From an uncultured Clostridia bacterium (lineage in GTDB: Bacteria; Bacillota_I; Bacilli_A; RF39; UBA660), in assembly GCA_947304495.1 (NCBI GenBank), contig CAMZBG010000049.1, forward strand, positions 1 to 5,695: a stretch of DNA of 5,695 nt, read 5' to 3'. The notes below the pieces were generated by a model. The model was not told where the DNA came from. It made no database searches and saw nothing but the letters and a program-made list of their open reading frames with translations. The position numbers and the translations under genes were made by a program. Shown one piece after another: positions 4,425 through 5,695 of the stretch (its first letter is position 1; every line of letters starts with the position of its first letter).

Positions 4425-5216
4425 ATGGAAGTTGTTGGAGTAAAGATAGGTAATAATTCTAAAGTCTATTATTTTAATGCAGATGATGTCAATGTTAATG
4501 AAAATGATACAGTTATTGTTGAAACCGAAAAAGGACTTCAATATGGTGAAGTGGTAAAAAAAGTACCACAAAAAGACATAAACGACAAAATGGAATATAA
4601 AAAAGTTATTAGATTAACTACAAAATCAGATTATAAGAGACATATGAATAATTTGAAAGATGCAGATAGGGCTATTGTAAAGTGTAATGAATTAATTAAA
4701 AATTATGGTCTTGATATGAGAATAATAGATGCTAGTTATACATTTGATAGAGAGCAATTAATATTTCGTTTTATTTCTGATGATCGTGTAGATTTTAGGC
4801 AACTTGCTAAAGATTTAGGTTCAATGTTTAAGACAAGAATAGAACTTAGACAAGTTGGAATACGTGATAAGGCTAAAGAAATTGGTGGTATTGGACCTTG
4901 TGGTAGAAAGTTATGCTGTAACAATTTTTTAACTGAGTTTGATAGTGTTTCTATTAATATGGCTAAAAATCAAAATTTATCTTTGAATCCTACAAAGATA
5001 AATGGGGTATGTGGTAGATTATTGTGTTGTTTAAAATATGAAAATGATAATTATACGGAATATAAAAAGGGATTACCAGATGTTGGTAATAAAGTAACGG
5101 TAGATGGAGTTAGTGGAAAAGTAGTATTTGTAGATGTATTTAATAGAAAGTATACTTTTTTATCTAACGATAATGAGATGATTACGGTGGAAGTAGATCA
5201 TGAGAGTAAAAAATAG
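4425..5216 (+). CDS. ricT: RicT (YaaT), PSP1-domain RNA maturation factor
   Basis: A 263-residue PSP1-domain protein. In B. subtilis RicT joins RicA and RicF in a complex carrying two [4Fe-4S] clusters that promotes RNase Y-dependent maturation of polycistronic mRNAs and affects sporulation, competence and biofilm formation. Clear family blocks are VVGVKI at the N-terminus, YTFDREQLIFRF (105-116), RVDFRQLAKDLGSMFKTRIE (121-140), GGIGPCGRKLCC (154-165) and GVCGRLLCCLKYEND (194-208). The conserved cysteines at 159, 164, 165, 196, 201 and 202 are therefore all present, consistent with cluster binding. ATG 4425 is preceded by GGAGG at 4414-4418 inside the end of holB, 2 nt separate the two genes, and the 3' end overlaps the next gene. 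The RicA and RicF genes are not in view. Confidence 0.96.
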   Translation: MEVVGVKIGNNSKVYYFNADDVNVNENDTVIVETEKGLQYGEVVKKVPQKDINDKMEYKKVIRLTTKSDYKRHMNNLKDADRAIVKCNELIKNYGLDMRIIDASYTFDREQLIFRFISDDRVDFRQLAKDLGSMFKTRIELRQVGIRDKAKEIGGIGPCGRKLCCNNFLTEFDSVSINMAKNQNLSLNPTKINGVCGRLLCCLKYENDNYTEYKKGLPDVGNKVTVDGVSGKVVFVDVFNRKYTFLSNDNEMITVEVDHESKK

Positions 5217-5695
5217 GTTACTGAATTTTGGTGAAAATATTATATATCAAGATAAAGATTATTTCTTATTTTCACTTGACTCGATGTTAATAGCTAATTT
5301 TGTGACTATTAGATTTAGTGATAAGAAAATAATTGATTTATGTTCTGGAAATGCTCCTGTTCCTATGCTTTTATCTTTTAGAACAAAAGCTAGGATTTTT
5401 GGCGTTGAAATACAGGAATATGTATATAAAATGGGGATAGATTCTGTTAATGAAAATGGAATGAGTGAACAAATAACTTTAATTAATGATGATGTTAAAA
5501 ATGTTAAAAATGTTTTTGAAATGGACAGTTTTGATGTTGTAACTTGTAATCCACCATATTTTAAATATGATAGTAGTAGTTTAATTAATGATACGGATGG
5601 AAAATCAATTGCTAGACATGAGATATATCTTAAATTAGAGGATGTTATTAATAGTGCTAGTTTTTTACTGAAAAATGGTGGAAATTTTGCAATGG
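5200..5695 (+). CDS. yabB: TrmN6/YabB-type tRNA adenine-N6 methyltransferase (5' part)
   Basis: The first 165 codons of a class I SAM-dependent methyltransferase, cut off by the window end (the full protein would be about 240-250 residues). It resembles B. subtilis YabB and E. coli TrmN6 (YfiC), which makes m6A37 in tRNA1-Val. Visible are FLFSLDSMLIANF (22-34), SAM motif I DLCSGNAPVPMLL (46-58), the motif II-like GVEIQ (68-72), the catalytic NPPYFK (117-122) typical of adenine-N6 methyltransferases, and ARHEIYLKLEDVI after it, as in YabB. No stop occurs in this frame. ATG 5200 gives an N-terminus aligning with YabB and is preceded by GGTGG at 5186-5190. It overlaps ricT by 17 nt in another frame. 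Substrate is inferred from family and neighbourhood. In B. subtilis yabA lies between ricT and yabB, but not here. Confidence 0.9.
   Translation, partial: MRVKNRLLNFGENIIYQDKDYFLFSLDSMLIANFVTIRFSDKKIIDLCSGNAPVPMLLSFRTKARIFGVEIQEYVYKMGIDSVNENGMSEQITLINDDVKNVKNVFEMDSFDVVTCNPPYFKYDSSSLINDTDGKSIARHEIYLKLEDVINSASFLLKNGGNFAM

Noticed and set aside
4551..4569. Inverted repeat GTGGTA...TACCAC in ricT
   Set aside because: It is a 6-bp stem with an A-rich loop inside conserved coding sequence. No T-tract follows, so it is probably incidental.
4736..4924. 62-residue open frame on the - strand inside ricT
   Set aside because: It is antisense to the most conserved part of ricT and has no independent support.

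Overview
This is a very AT-rich stretch of a low-GC Gram-positive (Firmicutes/Mollicutes-type) chromosome. The evidence is protein similarity recalled from Bacillus subtilis families, strong AGGAGGTGAT-type ribosome binding sites, and gene order matching the B. subtilis tadA-dnaX-yaaK-recR-bofA-...-holB-ricT-yabB region close to the replication origin. All genes lie on the + strand, which is clearly richer in G than C, as expected of a leading strand. TGG encodes tryptophan and every visible stop is TAA or TAG. The composition and compactness would suit a deep-branching Bacilli/Erysipelotrichia or Mollicutes-related lineage. That placement is inference.

Layout. Positions 1-220 hold no gene but do hold a perfect parS-like palindrome (ParB site), a series of TGTTRA hexamers (R = A or G) spaced about 10-11 bp apart, an AT hairpin and an extended -10 promoter. 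Then come tadA (tRNA adenosine deaminase, wobble inosine), a second extended -10 promoter, dnaX (clamp-loader tau subunit), yaaK/ebfC (nucleoid-associated protein), recR (recombination mediator), a 62-residue BofA-family membrane protein, holB (clamp-loader delta-prime), ricT (PSP1-domain RNA-processing factor), and the 5' part of a yabB/trmN6-type tRNA adenine-N6 methyltransferase that runs off the end.

How the genes work together. dnaX and holB encode two parts of the same clamp loader. YaaK and RecR are the usual companions of dnaX. RicT, TadA and the methyltransferase act on RNA. From dnaX on, gaps are 40 nt or less and two pairs overlap (yaaK/recR by 1 nt, ricT/yabB by 17 nt), so this is probably one operon. 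Compared with B. subtilis, scr RNA (between tadA and dnaX), yaaL, tmk, yaaQ, yaaR and yabA are absent from their usual places.

I see no clearly new biological system. The points most worth a second look are the parS plus phased-hexamer region as a possible origin or segregation element, two in-frame A-runs in dnaX that could yield a short gamma-like product by frameshifting, a sporulation-type BofA gene inside a replication operon with its start codon in a hairpin, and unusual residues in TadA and HolB.
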